Assembly: GCA_029339505.1 (NCBI GenBank) | Contig: JAQISU010000210.1 | Coordinates: forward strand, 13,173,501 to 13,237,500 | DNA length: 64,000 bases | Source of the DNA: Unio delphinus | Taxonomy: Eukaryota > Mollusca > Bivalvia > Unionida > Unionidae | Direction: 5' to 3' | In this document: positions 22,116 to 32,560 of the stretch, piece by piece | Layout of the letters: every line of letters begins with the position of its first letter | Position numbering within the stretch: the stretch's first letter is position 1 | Notes under the pieces: model-generated | Told to the model about the DNA's origin: nothing | The model's database searches: none | The model's input: only the letters and a program-made list of their open reading frames with translations | Position numbers and translations under genes: made by a program

Positions 22116-25100
22116 ATGGAGGAGTTCGAGAGATTATCGAAAATTAAGCCCTGGAAAAGTGTTCAATTCAATCTTGATAGAGTTTCTGATACACCAAAGA
22201 ATAAAATTCTTGATAGAACCTTGATTAGTAAAATCAGAGACTGTTTTAATGAATTCAAGCGTGATGGGGCAGCTCATTGTTGGTCAACATTTCGAATTGA
22301 TGGTGTTGTTGACGCTACCATGAATGATGAAAAAGCAGCAGTGATAATCTCACGTCTTGGGGAAGAAAGAAATTTTTTTCGAATAAAATTCCTTATCCGT
22401 GATAATGGAAAATGGATAATTAGGGACAAATACGAGCCTTTTCTTAAGGAAAAAAAAACTGTCACTGTGACTCAGGATTCAAAACCAGGAATTTTGACTG
22501 GACTTGATAAACCCTACTACGAAAGATCTTATCCTGTCACAGTAGTTGTTTACGGGATATATCCACTCAATGAAAAACCTGATATTTCAAAACTAGCACC
22601 CATGAAATATTCGACAGGGCTCAATTGTGTAGCAACACGAATAATAGAACACTTCACAAATGCGTCCCGGGGAAATAAGCTAACTGATCTAAGACGAAAA
22701 AAAATAACCGAATGGGAACTGACAGTGAAACAGCATGGGGCAACAATTCAAGATATAGCCAAATTAGAAACATCATTGAGATTTCCAATATCGGTAAGGA
22801 CAATCACCGGAGAAGTATTATACAAATCGAAATATAAATCACAGGGAGCTCCCATTGAAATTATTGATCATAACGCACACGCGTGGTCATCTGCAGTAAC
22901 AATATTCCCACGGGATAGAACCGTAAAATATCTGTTTGGAACCGAAGAGTTTTTTTCAGAGCAGAAATTATTTGATGCTATTTACCATTTGAGTAAAAAC
23001 GATTCTGTGTCAGTGTGGCTATTTCATAGTACTTCAGACGAAGAATGTAGATTTGATCAGTTTGTAAGGCCCAACGGAGAATTGTACCGTACTGAAGAGC
23101 TGCATAATCAAATGAAACAACTAGCTAGTGAATTTTCTCCCCAGAGTTTTGGGGGGGAAGACAACGATCAATTATTAGCAAACTGTTTTACACTTCCATC
23201 AGTTGTAGCACATTTTGCTAGAAAGAAAAACGCGTGGAAACCAACCCGAAGTGAGTTCTTATCAGATGTCAAATTGTCCTGTCTTGAATACAGCCATGGA
23301 GGATTATGGAACACAAAATACACAGCTGATACCGTTATTTCAGTTGATATGATTGCATGTTATCCAGGAAGTTTTCTTGGGTATGGAGAGTGTGAGAAAT
23401 ATTTCAAACGATTTGGACACCCAACACACGAAATGACCCGTGTTGCTATTAATGGACCACTGCCACATTTCGATTTAACCGGATTCGCTTGTGTAGTATC
23501 ATTTGAAATGGCTGAAGGGCTTCATCCGTGTAGTTATCTTTGGATTGGTAAACACATGTCTGAAAAACACTGGATGCCAATAGTGTTATTACGGTATATG
23601 CTTGATTGTAAGATGTTAAAATCATTAATTGTCAGTGAAGCAATTATATCCTATCGAGCACAGAAATCAGTCTGGTTACCACAACCTGATCTAGAAAAAA
23701 TAATTAGCGAAGAGCGAAAACTGTTTCCTGATTTTAATGAACAACAAATCATGGATTGGTCCAGACAGTTATTTGAAATCAGAAACAATGAAGCAAAAGA
23801 TCTTGGACGAAGAATAATCGGTAAATTTACCCAAGGTGGCAAAGATGATAATACGAGATATTCTTCACGATTGATTATAGACAATGCTGAATACGATTTT
23901 GTAATCAAAGATTTAACGAATAGGGGCTTATATGTCAATCGTAAGGACGCATTTATGTCCGATGGAACCAAATTGGGTACAATTGTTACTTACACTGATG
24001 GATACCATCAGCAGTACACATATTTGAGAGCTTCTATGCTTGGTTATGCTTCTATCAATCTGTTTTCAATGATCAATAGATTTCCTACCACCGCAGTTAG
24101 AGTTGCTACTGACTCATTTTACATAAATAGCAAACTGGCTGATTTTAAGGCTACTGGCAACGAGAATTGGGGGTCATGGAGAATTAAGAAGGAAATGCTT
24201 CATGATTATATTCCATCAGCAGATGTTACCATTGAAAATAATTACTTAGAAAGCAATCAGTGTTCAGAATTTTCTAGTGCACCACCGATTTCTGATCCAA
24301 TCTGTAGATATAAAACAGTTTATTTAAACGGTTGTGGCGGGTCAGGAAAAACAACCCGGGCAATTGAGTTATTCCGTAGAAACGCTAGCGTTTCCAATCC
24401 AAACATGATTGTGCTAACACCGACTCACAGACTCGCCAGAGAGATGAAACAACGAGGGGTAAATGCCTGCACTTATCATAGCTTTTTCCGATGGAAGGGA
24501 GATAAATGGACTCCTGAGCGCATGGGAGAGAAATTTATTCCTGAAATTATCATGTGGGATGAAATAGACACAGTGTCCGAAGATGTCTTAAAAATATTTC
24601 TTGAGTGGTTGTTATTGAAGAATACAAAAGTCGTAATGTGCGGGGATCACGGCCAACCTCCACCATTTGTCGGTGCATCCCCCCATGAATGGCTAAAGGG
24701 TTTTGTAGACTATTATGAAGAAATTGATACTGATCATAGATCACTTGATAATGAATTAAAAGAATTTAAGAAACTAATTAGATTACAACCGGATAGAATC
24801 CAGTGTGAAATAGCCCGTGAAATAATTTCGGAAACTCCCATGAATGAGTTTTGGGAAGCGAGGAGACCAAATGATTTAATCATTGCAAGTAGAAAAATAG
24901 TCAGGGATACACTTCAGATGAAGTTATTTGAATTGCATAAACAAAAATTTGCAACACTTCCAGTACCGTTATGTTATAGGCCATCGGATACACGAAAACA
25001 GAACATCGAAGTTGATATTCCAGGACCAAAATCCGAAGGATTTCAAAGACAGATTCTCGTATTAAATGATATTGTGCTGGTTGATATCAATGTCGTTGAA

Positions 25101-25406
25101 GATGCATTGCGTGCTAATAAATCCCCATGGACGCTAGGTTATGCAGCAACAATACACTCTTCACAGGGATTGACTATATCGGATACAACTGTTTGGATGG
25201 TAGATAATCGCATAGAATGGTCGAATTTAGTCTATCTCGCAGTGTCTAGAGTACGAAAAATAAATCAACTTCGAAGAATTGTCCTGACAGAGTCAGGCGA
25301 TGATGAAATCATTAGCAATGATAATGACACCACAATAAATGATATTATTGATAAAAAACTCTCCGGTTACAAACAACAAGACAAAAAAAAAACAACGAGA
25401 ATTTGA
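22116..25406 (+). CDS. Polymerase-helicase: divergent PolB palm fused to SF1 helicase
   Basis: 1096 aa. The N-terminal ~400 residues are unrecognised; I see no 3'-5' exonuclease motifs and no terminal-protein domain. Palm: motif A SVDMIACYPG (Asp ~411), a motif B-like KDLGRRIIGKFTQGG (~557-573), motif C VATDSFYI (Asp ~666). Helicase: Walker A GCGGSGKTT (~739), TPTHRLAREM, Walker B WDEI (~815), CGDHGQPPPFVG, IHSSQG (~1015), VYLAVSRVRK (~1040), an SF1 Pif1/RecD-like set. In element 2 the same frame continues into an HNH domain; here a one-base difference in an A-run near 25383-25392 puts HNH in another frame. It takes the place of the protein-primed PolB of ordinary Polintons, so it is probably the replicase. 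Confidence 0.78.
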   Translation: MEEFERLSKIKPWKSVQFNLDRVSDTPKNKILDRTLISKIRDCFNEFKRDGAAHCWSTFRIDGVVDATMNDEKAAVIISRLGEERNFFRIKFLIRDNGKWIIRDKYEPFLKEKKTVTVTQDSKPGILTGLDKPYYERSYPVTVVVYGIYPLNEKPDISKLAPMKYSTGLNCVATRIIEHFTNASRGNKLTDLRRKKITEWELTVKQHGATIQDIAKLETSLRFPISVRTITGEVLYKSKYKSQGAPIEIIDHNAHAWSSAVTIFPRDRTVKYLFGTEEFFSEQKLFDAIYHLSKNDSVSVWLFHSTSDEECRFDQFVRPNGELYRTEELHNQMKQLASEFSPQSFGGEDNDQLLANCFTLPSVVAHFARKKNAWKPTRSEFLSDVKLSCLEYSHGGLWNTKYTADTVISVDMIACYPGSFLGYGECEKYFKRFGHPTHEMTRVAINGPLPHFDLTGFACVVSFEMAEGLHPCSYLWIGKHMSEKHWMPIVLLRYMLDCKMLKSLIVSEAIISYRAQKSVWLPQPDLEKIISEERKLFPDFNEQQIMDWSRQLFEIRNNEAKDLGRRIIGKFTQGGKDDNTRYSSRLIIDNAEYDFVIKDLTNRGLYVNRKDAFMSDGTKLGTIVTYTDGYHQQYTYLRASMLGYASINLFSMINRFPTTAVRVATDSFYINSKLADFKATGNENWGSWRIKKEMLHDYIPSADVTIENNYLESNQCSEFSSAPPISDPICRYKTVYLNGCGGSGKTTRAIELFRRNASVSNPNMIVLTPTHRLAREMKQRGVNACTYHSFFRWKGDKWTPERMGEKFIPEIIMWDEIDTVSEDVLKIFLEWLLLKNTKVVMCGDHGQPPPFVGASPHEWLKGFVDYYEEIDTDHRSLDNELKEFKKLIRLQPDRIQCEIAREIISETPMNEFWEARRPNDLIIASRKIVRDTLQMKLFELHKQKFATLPVPLCYRPSDTRKQNIEVDIPGPKSEGFQRQILVLNDIVLVDINVVEDALRANKSPWTLGYAATIHSSQGLTISDTTVWMVDNRIEWSNLVYLAVSRVRKINQLRRIVLTESGDDEIISNDNDTTINDIIDKKLSGYKQQDKKKTTRI
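24379..24394. repeat. 16-bp perfect palindrome gaaacgctagcgtttc in the helicase gene
   Basis: Lies about 35 codons after Walker A and encodes NASVS. The same palindrome is at the homologous position in element 2 (42608-42623). It shares the ACGCTAGCGT core with the intergenic copies. Confidence 0.7.
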
Positions 25407-25608
25407 TATTGATGCTGAATTAATAATTACTCTGAAGCAACAACAGAATAATCACTGCGCGAGTTGCAATTGTATAATGCGTTGGCAGTATTCGGATAAG
25501 GATCCTCGCCAATTCACCGTGGACAGAAAAAATAACAATCTCGGTCATGTCAGAAATAATGTGATGTTGACTTGTCTTGAGTGCAATAGACGCAAGGGTG
25601 CTAGTTAA
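25339..25608 (+). CDS. HNH endonuclease domain (C-terminal part of the replicase)
   Basis: Functional reading starts around the A-run at 25383. Motifs: HCASCNCIM (zinc CxxC), FTVDRKNNNLGHVRNNV (HNH core) and LTCLECNRRKG (second CxxC). It is a compact HNH nuclease of about 70 residues. In element 2 it is fused in frame to the helicase C-terminus. Here the A-run has 10 rather than 11 bases, so it appears as a separate overlapping frame; sequencing error, ribosomal slippage or a true break cannot be told apart. The stop overlaps the convergent integrase stop by 8 bases. A nicking or resolving role in replication is a guess. Confidence 0.7.
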   Translation: MILLIKNSPVTNNKTKKKQREFDIDAELIITLKQQQNNHCASCNCIMRWQYSDKDPRQFTVDRKNNNLGHVRNNVMLTCLECNRRKGAS

Positions 25609-26554
25609 GCCCATGCGGTGGTAATTGAGTATCCTCAGGTATCACTTGTAATTGTTGTCTAGTAAAACCCCGTTGAGGGGCAGTTGAATCCAGTTTATAG
25701 ATTGGAGGTCTACCCGTAGATCGTGTTATACTAGATATCTTATGTGCAGTAACACTCCAAATAGGATCAGTAGCCCTTTTTGTGCCACCCTCAAGCTCTC
25801 CTGGTTCGTATAAGTACCTCACAATGACATTACTACCAAGAATTGGTTGGGAAACGCTAAAATCTTTTTGAATTTCCATTTCAGGTATTGACTTCTTTTT
25901 AATCGCATTGATAGGTTTCATGTTGATGGTTCTAGTAATCTCGTTATTCAGTGCAGTAATCACAGCTGGTAACCTTTTAACCCATTCACGGGATCTTTTT
26001 TCTTGGATGAATTCTTTTGCGTATTGATATCCAAATAACCGCTCAGCAAGGGTTTTATTAAATCGTTCTACAATTGCCTGATCACGATGCAGTGCAGTAT
26101 GCCCTCGTCTGATAGCGACATTGTGATATTTCATTGTAGATAACACTGCACCCTGAAATTCCTTGCCCGGGTCAACTTGTAACAGATTTGGCCAGTGCAG
26201 AGGACTCCTTCGATAAATCCTTTCAAATGCAGAAGCCACTTCAGTGGCTGATTTTGTTTTTAACGGTTCTGCTTCTTTGCATCGACTTGCAATATCAACT
26301 ACGGTTAATGCGTATTTGTAACCATGATCATGTGGCAGAAATAATATATCAGCCTGATGAACTTCATTGGGTCCGGTCACATCAAAATGCGAGAAATTGA
26401 TTTGTTTAGGCGGTGGTAGATAAATTTGCCATAGTGCCTGTTTGGATAACCAATGAGCCGCAGTGGTTTTTTTCACTTTCGCAGCGCTAGCGAGTTTATG
26501 GATTGCTGATTTACCCCTCCAGTATCCTCTTGGGGAATAATAAATAGATTCCAT
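25601..26554 (-). CDS. Polinton-type rve/DDE integrase
   Basis: 317 aa, intact. DDE triad: Asp69 in HQADILFLPH, Asp128 in LQVDPGKEF, Glu163 in AIVERFNKTL (35-residue D-E spacing as in retroviral integrases). The N-terminus starts MESIYYSPRGYWRG, usual for Polinton integrases, with no HHCC zinc finger. The C-terminal ~90 residues (NVIVRYLYEPGELEGG ... RGFTRQQLQVIPED) form the SH3-like DNA-binding region of this family. Expected to insert the linear element at AG/CT ends with a 5-6 bp target duplication, matching what is seen here. Convergent with the HNH/replicase gene; co-oriented with zinc ribbon/PLA2. Confidence 0.93.
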   Translation of the reverse strand: MESIYYSPRGYWRGKSAIHKLASAAKVKKTTAAHWLSKQALWQIYLPPPKQINFSHFDVTGPNEVHQADILFLPHDHGYKYALTVVDIASRCKEAEPLKTKSATEVASAFERIYRRSPLHWPNLLQVDPGKEFQGAVLSTMKYHNVAIRRGHTALHRDQAIVERFNKTLAERLFGYQYAKEFIQEKRSREWVKRLPAVITALNNEITRTINMKPINAIKKKSIPEMEIQKDFSVSQPILGSNVIVRYLYEPGELEGGTKRATDPIWSVTAHKISSITRSTGRPPIYKLDSTAPQRGFTRQQLQVIPEDTQLPPHGLN

Positions 26555-26561
26555 GTTGTTA

Positions 26562-26921
26562 TTAATTACCAGCCCCTAACATCAATTTACTTTTCATAGC
26601 CGATTTTATCAAAAAGGAAGCCAATTTTTCTTTGAAAGATTTATCAGAAATAGCATTTAACGCATGAATTAATTTCACATCTGCTAGATGCCTGTGCTGC
26701 AGATTACTGCTTTTATAAGATACATCATGAAGGTGACAGGCCTTATCAATAGCGTTTATTGGTTCCTCACCGGGTCGGGGCTGATTTTGATCATTGAGTC
26801 TGATATCAAGTCTTGTTCCCGGTCCACAGTAGCTATATCCTGGAAGGTGTTTTTCTCCGGGGTATTTTGCCCATGTGGTTCCAGGGAGTTTTGCTAATTT
26901 GGCTGCAATATCACCTCCTCT
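26562..26921 (-). CDS. Parvovirus-type phospholipase A2 (-1 frame of zinc ribbon)
   Basis: Reads HLPGYSYCGPGTRLD (calcium loop YxGPGT) and NAIDKACHLHDVSY (catalytic His-Asp), then HLADVKL and a Lys-rich helix ending KLMLGAGN. This is the secreted-PLA2 fold used by parvovirus VP1 to escape endosomes and known in adintovirus-type elements. No ATG precedes the domain. The frame is open back to the A-run at 26921-26930 and lies in -1 relative to the zinc-ribbon gene. The same arrangement holds in element 2, so expression as a zinc ribbon-PLA2 fusion by -1 frameshifting is the simplest reading. Confidence 0.75.
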   Translation of the reverse strand, partial: RGGDIAAKLAKLPGTTWAKYPGEKHLPGYSYCGPGTRLDIRLNDQNQPRPGEEPINAIDKACHLHDVSYKSSNLQHRHLADVKLIHALNAISDKSFKEKLASFLIKSAMKSKLMLGAGN

Positions 26922-27091
26922 TTTTTTTTTAAAGGTTCCTTGAGTTCCTTGGGTTTAGAAACAAATCTAAATTTCTTTGTACTACATTGTACGCATTTAC
27001 CAGAAAGCGCTGATCGGTTATTTTTAGTTGTAATCGTCGTCAAGTCATCTGTGCCAGTACGCGCCTTACACTTCACGCAATATAGATCCAT
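26894..27091 (-). CDS. Zinc-ribbon protein (DUF5679-like)
   Basis: 65 aa: MDLYCVKCKARTGTDD ... KCVQCSTKKFRFV, two CxxC pairs about 30 residues apart, then a Lys-rich tail. Short zinc ribbons with YCVKCK at the start are common in Polintons and giant viruses, where to my recollection they are often fused to the PLA2 domain in one frame. Here the zero frame ends just after the A-run, and PLA2 continues in -1. The ATG is only 5 bp from the divergent ATPase start. Confidence 0.75.
   Translation of the reverse strand: MDLYCVKCKARTGTDDLTTITTKNNRSALSGKCVQCSTKKFRFVSKPKELKEPLKKKEEVILQPN
26921..26930 (-). promoter_or_regulatory. Putative -1 frameshift slippery site (A10)
   Basis: In the zero frame of the zinc ribbon the codons are TTA AAA AAA AAA GAG, giving an in-phase A AAA AAA heptamer. 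A -1 slip enters the PLA2 frame with no intervening stop. The element 2 counterpart is A AAA AAC. Confidence 0.5.
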
Positions 27092-27096
27092 AATTT

Positions 27097-27768
27097 ATGT
27101 ATAGAGATATGAATATAATTGATTTTTCAGCGACTAAAACAAGAGAACCAGTGAAGCATCATGCAGCGCTACCAAACTCTATCCGCGCAATTATAATCGG
27201 ACCATCTGGATCCGGTAAAACGCAATTGTTGCTCAATTTAATAATGAGATGGATGAAGTGGGATAAGTTGTATTTAATTGCCCCTAGCGTAGATGATCAA
27301 CGATGCTATGAAGTGCTAAAAGATTTTAATGAAAACGCTTCAGAGATTGCCGCCGAGGATGTTATTGAATTTATAACCGATATTGACGAGGCGCCATCCG
27401 TGAATGACCTCGATGGAAGTATCAACAATTTAGTTGTATACGACGATGTCATGTTAGATAATCAAAACAATCCTGCTAGAATATTTTCCAGAGGCAGGCA
27501 TAAAAACACGGATGTGATCTATGTCACTCAACGCTACACTCAGATTCCAAAAGTGATTAGAGATAACTGTAATATGCTTGCTGTATTCAACGGCGTTGAT
27601 ACACATACGCTACGAAATATTTGGCAGACATGGTGTTCTGATATGGACTTCAATCAATTTAGAAATTTCTTTAGTCATGCTCAGTCTACCCCACACGGAT
27701 TTGTAACAATAAATTTACATGACCCTCGAACACGATATCGTATCGGACTGGATCAAATATTCGGTTAA
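27097..27768 (+). CDS. A32/FtsK-type genome-packaging ATPase
   Basis: 223 aa. Walker A GPSGSGKT (35-42), Walker B NLVVYDDVML (Asp116-Asp117), and a downstream DVIYVTQRYTQIP segment. These fit the FtsK/HerA-superfamily packaging ATPases of Polintons, adintoviruses and poxvirus A32. It would pump the genome into the capsid. The start used is the ATG shared with element 2; a second in-frame ATG is at 27109. The last 15 codons (DPRTRYRIGLDQIFG) lie inside the right TIR, so the left TIR carries a copy of them without a gene. Divergent from the zinc ribbon with 5 bp between starts. Confidence 0.9.
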   Translation: MYRDMNIIDFSATKTREPVKHHAALPNSIRAIIIGPSGSGKTQLLLNLIMRWMKWDKLYLIAPSVDDQRCYEVLKDFNENASEIAAEDVIEFITDIDEAPSVNDLDGSINNLVVYDDVMLDNQNNPARIFSRGRHKNTDVIYVTQRYTQIPKVIRDNCNMLAVFNGVDTHTLRNIWQTWCSDMDFNQFRNFFSHAQSTPHGFVTINLHDPRTRYRIGLDQIFG

Positions 27769-27946
27769 CCCCAACTGAAAGTTCTAGCAGCAGAGGGGGT
27801 GAGTGACAACGACGTTGCGACGCGAATGTTTTCAGACAAGGGTCAGAGACTTATTTTTTCGCGAGAAGGGTCCAGTGTTATTTTGGAGGGGGTATAATCA
27901 AAAATAAAAACAAAAAAAAGTTGTCTGATTCGCCCCCTCTGCTGCT
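27725..27946. repeat. Element 1 right terminal inverted repeat
   Basis: Inverse of 11537-11758 with no mismatch seen. Includes the end of the ATPase gene, then the inverted-ended outer module (27786-27946). Followed by the target duplication ttatt (27947-27951). Confidence 0.93.
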
Positions 27947-27951
27947 TTATT

Positions 27952-30410
<2,459 letters not shown>

Positions 30411-30419
30411 AACAATATT

Positions 30420-32560
30420 AACTTCATCAGTCTCTGGACCTAGTGTGGTCATCGGGGGCCGGTGCTGATGAACATCTGACCAATTCGCATAATTTGTTGT
30501 GATTATGTGTCAATGCCTATGTCTCCTCAAAATCCTTTCCTTGTCCGCTCTGTGATGTTGGCAGGCATGTAGACACTTTGTCTAGCTCTCAATCTGTCCG
30601 CCGGACGCTGCCCTGCAGAACTGTTGTGGATAGGTTGTTGTCTCTAGTTACATGGCCGTACCGTTTTAGTTTTCTTTTCGTTGATGTTGGTGATGAGTTC
30701 TTCATATTAGCCTACTGTGATACTAATGGTGTAATGCAATTCTTCATTTGTGATGTGGTCAATGTAATAGATGACAATGATGGTTCTTTAGCATCTCATT
30801 TCATGTGCCTTGATTCGACGTTCGGTTCTGAAGTCATGGTACAAACTTCACACGAATACAAACAGATTGAAACGACTGGCGCTCTAAATAATCTGATTTT
30901 ATTGTTCAGACAGATATTCTTGTCTCTACAGAGGATTATTAGCTTTGACATAGCTGCCGTTGTTTGTAATGCTCGTGCTTCATTTTCTGAGCGCCTATCA
31001 CAAATTTCAAATATGGAAGACATTTCATCCAAGTTTTTAAATTTGGTGCCAGGCTCGTCTTCACTGCCTGCCATCTCATAAATGGCGTCTGGAAACGTTG
31101 AGATTGGTGATGTTACGCCAGCCAATGCTAACTTTTCCAGATTGTTTTTGCCACGACGTCGCTCATGATGCGCTCTAAATATATGTCTTAAAGCGTGGGT
31201 GATTGGAGACAGCCTTGACGAACTCTTACTGTTGTCTGGAACCAGTCTCTCACATAATTGTGATCAATTACAGCTCTAGTAGCTTTGGCGTTCAGCTGCT
31301 TGATGTTATTGGTAAACGTTTGACCCATGTTGTACTTATGACCTACAATGCCTCATGCCACACTATGTCCATTACTTTTTGAAATATATGAAAATATGTC
31401 ATATGATAGAAGTCTCGTTGATGTCACGATACATTTCCACACATAAGCCTGAGATTAAATATATGTTCACTTGTGCATATACTACTCCTCTAAATTGTCT
31501 GTTCTTCATTGATTATTTCTCCTGCTTGTGGTTTCAGTCTGTCAAGATGATCTTCAACATCACCTTAATAGCATGGCTGACCAAGCTGATAGTTGTGTAA
31601 TTGTGTTATATCTAAAGATTACCTTTATGGAGAGTGTTATAATCAGTGACTGGGTCCACACTTTTGGCCGTCTCCTGTCTGCTGGTACTTATTGCAGATT
31701 GGTGTTAGTAGTTATATCAATGATCCCTCCCCCATTCTAAATTCAGATCGTATGTTGTCTACCAATTCTTCAGTGTTCTTATTTCTGACACCACATATTT
31801 GAGAATGTAAAAATCATCATCCGTTTTCCAGTTGAAACCTATAAGCACCTCTAAGTTTGGTGTAGAGAGATGGGTGTAGAGTCTTTATATACACAATCCA
31901 TCCTTCTACATTGTCACTAGCTTCTGTGAGACATTGTCGATTTTCATATTTTATATTACTGCCTCTCGACCGCTTTTGTATGGTGAGGTCTTTCACAATT
32001 CGGAATGCCGTTTTTATGTTTGTCTTTATCAGACTGTTCTCCATTTGTGTGCACTTGTGTCCAATCGAATCTTTCATTGCTTTCTTATTAGTTTATATTC
32101 TTTATTTCTCGAAACTCTATAGTGTCAGTCATCAATATAACATCAACATCACAAGAATTGGAGCTAATTTTCCTACGAATGTGGCTTGGGATGACTTGCA
32201 GATGTTATGGTCCTTCAGTTGTTTAAGTTGGTTTTGAGTCTGATGTTCCTTGGCTTGTTAATTATTTCAGCCTCAGTCAGAAGTTCATAATTACGAAGTC
32301 GTGAACACTCCCATCATCAGAACCTGTGAACATCCATTTTTCGCTGCTGATGTCAGGTCGGTAACGGTTTTAAACCAGTATGTAGTGGATCTGAATATGA
32401 TGGATTCAATTTGGTGTGTGCCGTGTCCAGCGACGTGATGCTTTTCATTGGCCCAAGGTGTTGGCATGTACCAAGTTGTTGTAGCATCCGAACTGCTGAA
32501 GCCGTCGCCCAATTTATTGGTAAGCAAGAAGGTCCTCAATGATCATAGCAGTTTTTTAGA
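30420..32560 (-). pseudogene. LINE A: decayed non-LTR retrotransposon
   Basis: Minus-strand readings in order from high to low coordinates are as follows. An endonuclease-end region lies near 32540-32290. A linker (NNLKDHNICKS-like, near 32200) comes next, then IKTAFRIVKDLT ... QCLTEASDNVEGW (32077-31817). The C-terminal RT segment AMSKLIILCRDKNICLNNKI / SICLYSCEVCTM spans 31125-30796. The tail near 30440 ends in a short RSRD-type terminus. These match the endonuclease-RT LINE type often annotated as craniofacial-development-protein-like/RTE in invertebrates. Frames are broken repeatedly and part of the RT core is missing or unrecognisable. The 5' extent may reach about 33300. Confidence 0.7.

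Larger units (their letters stand above)
11537..27946 (-). mobile_element. Element 1: Polinton/Maverick-like virus-transposon, 16.4 kb
   Basis: The element is bounded by 222-bp TIRs that read as identical, start with AG as Polintons do, and are flanked by a perfect 5-bp direct repeat ttatt (11532-11536 and 27947-27951). It encodes MCP, adenain-like protease, packaging ATPase, DDE integrase, PLA2, a polymerase-helicase and several virion proteins. The virion block reads on the minus strand; polymerase-helicase and ATPase read on the plus strand. Identical TIRs and a clean target duplication imply a recent insertion. Damage is limited to single-base frameshifts in the MCP and before the HNH domain, and an insertion that removed a homing endonuclease. 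Confidence 0.93.
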
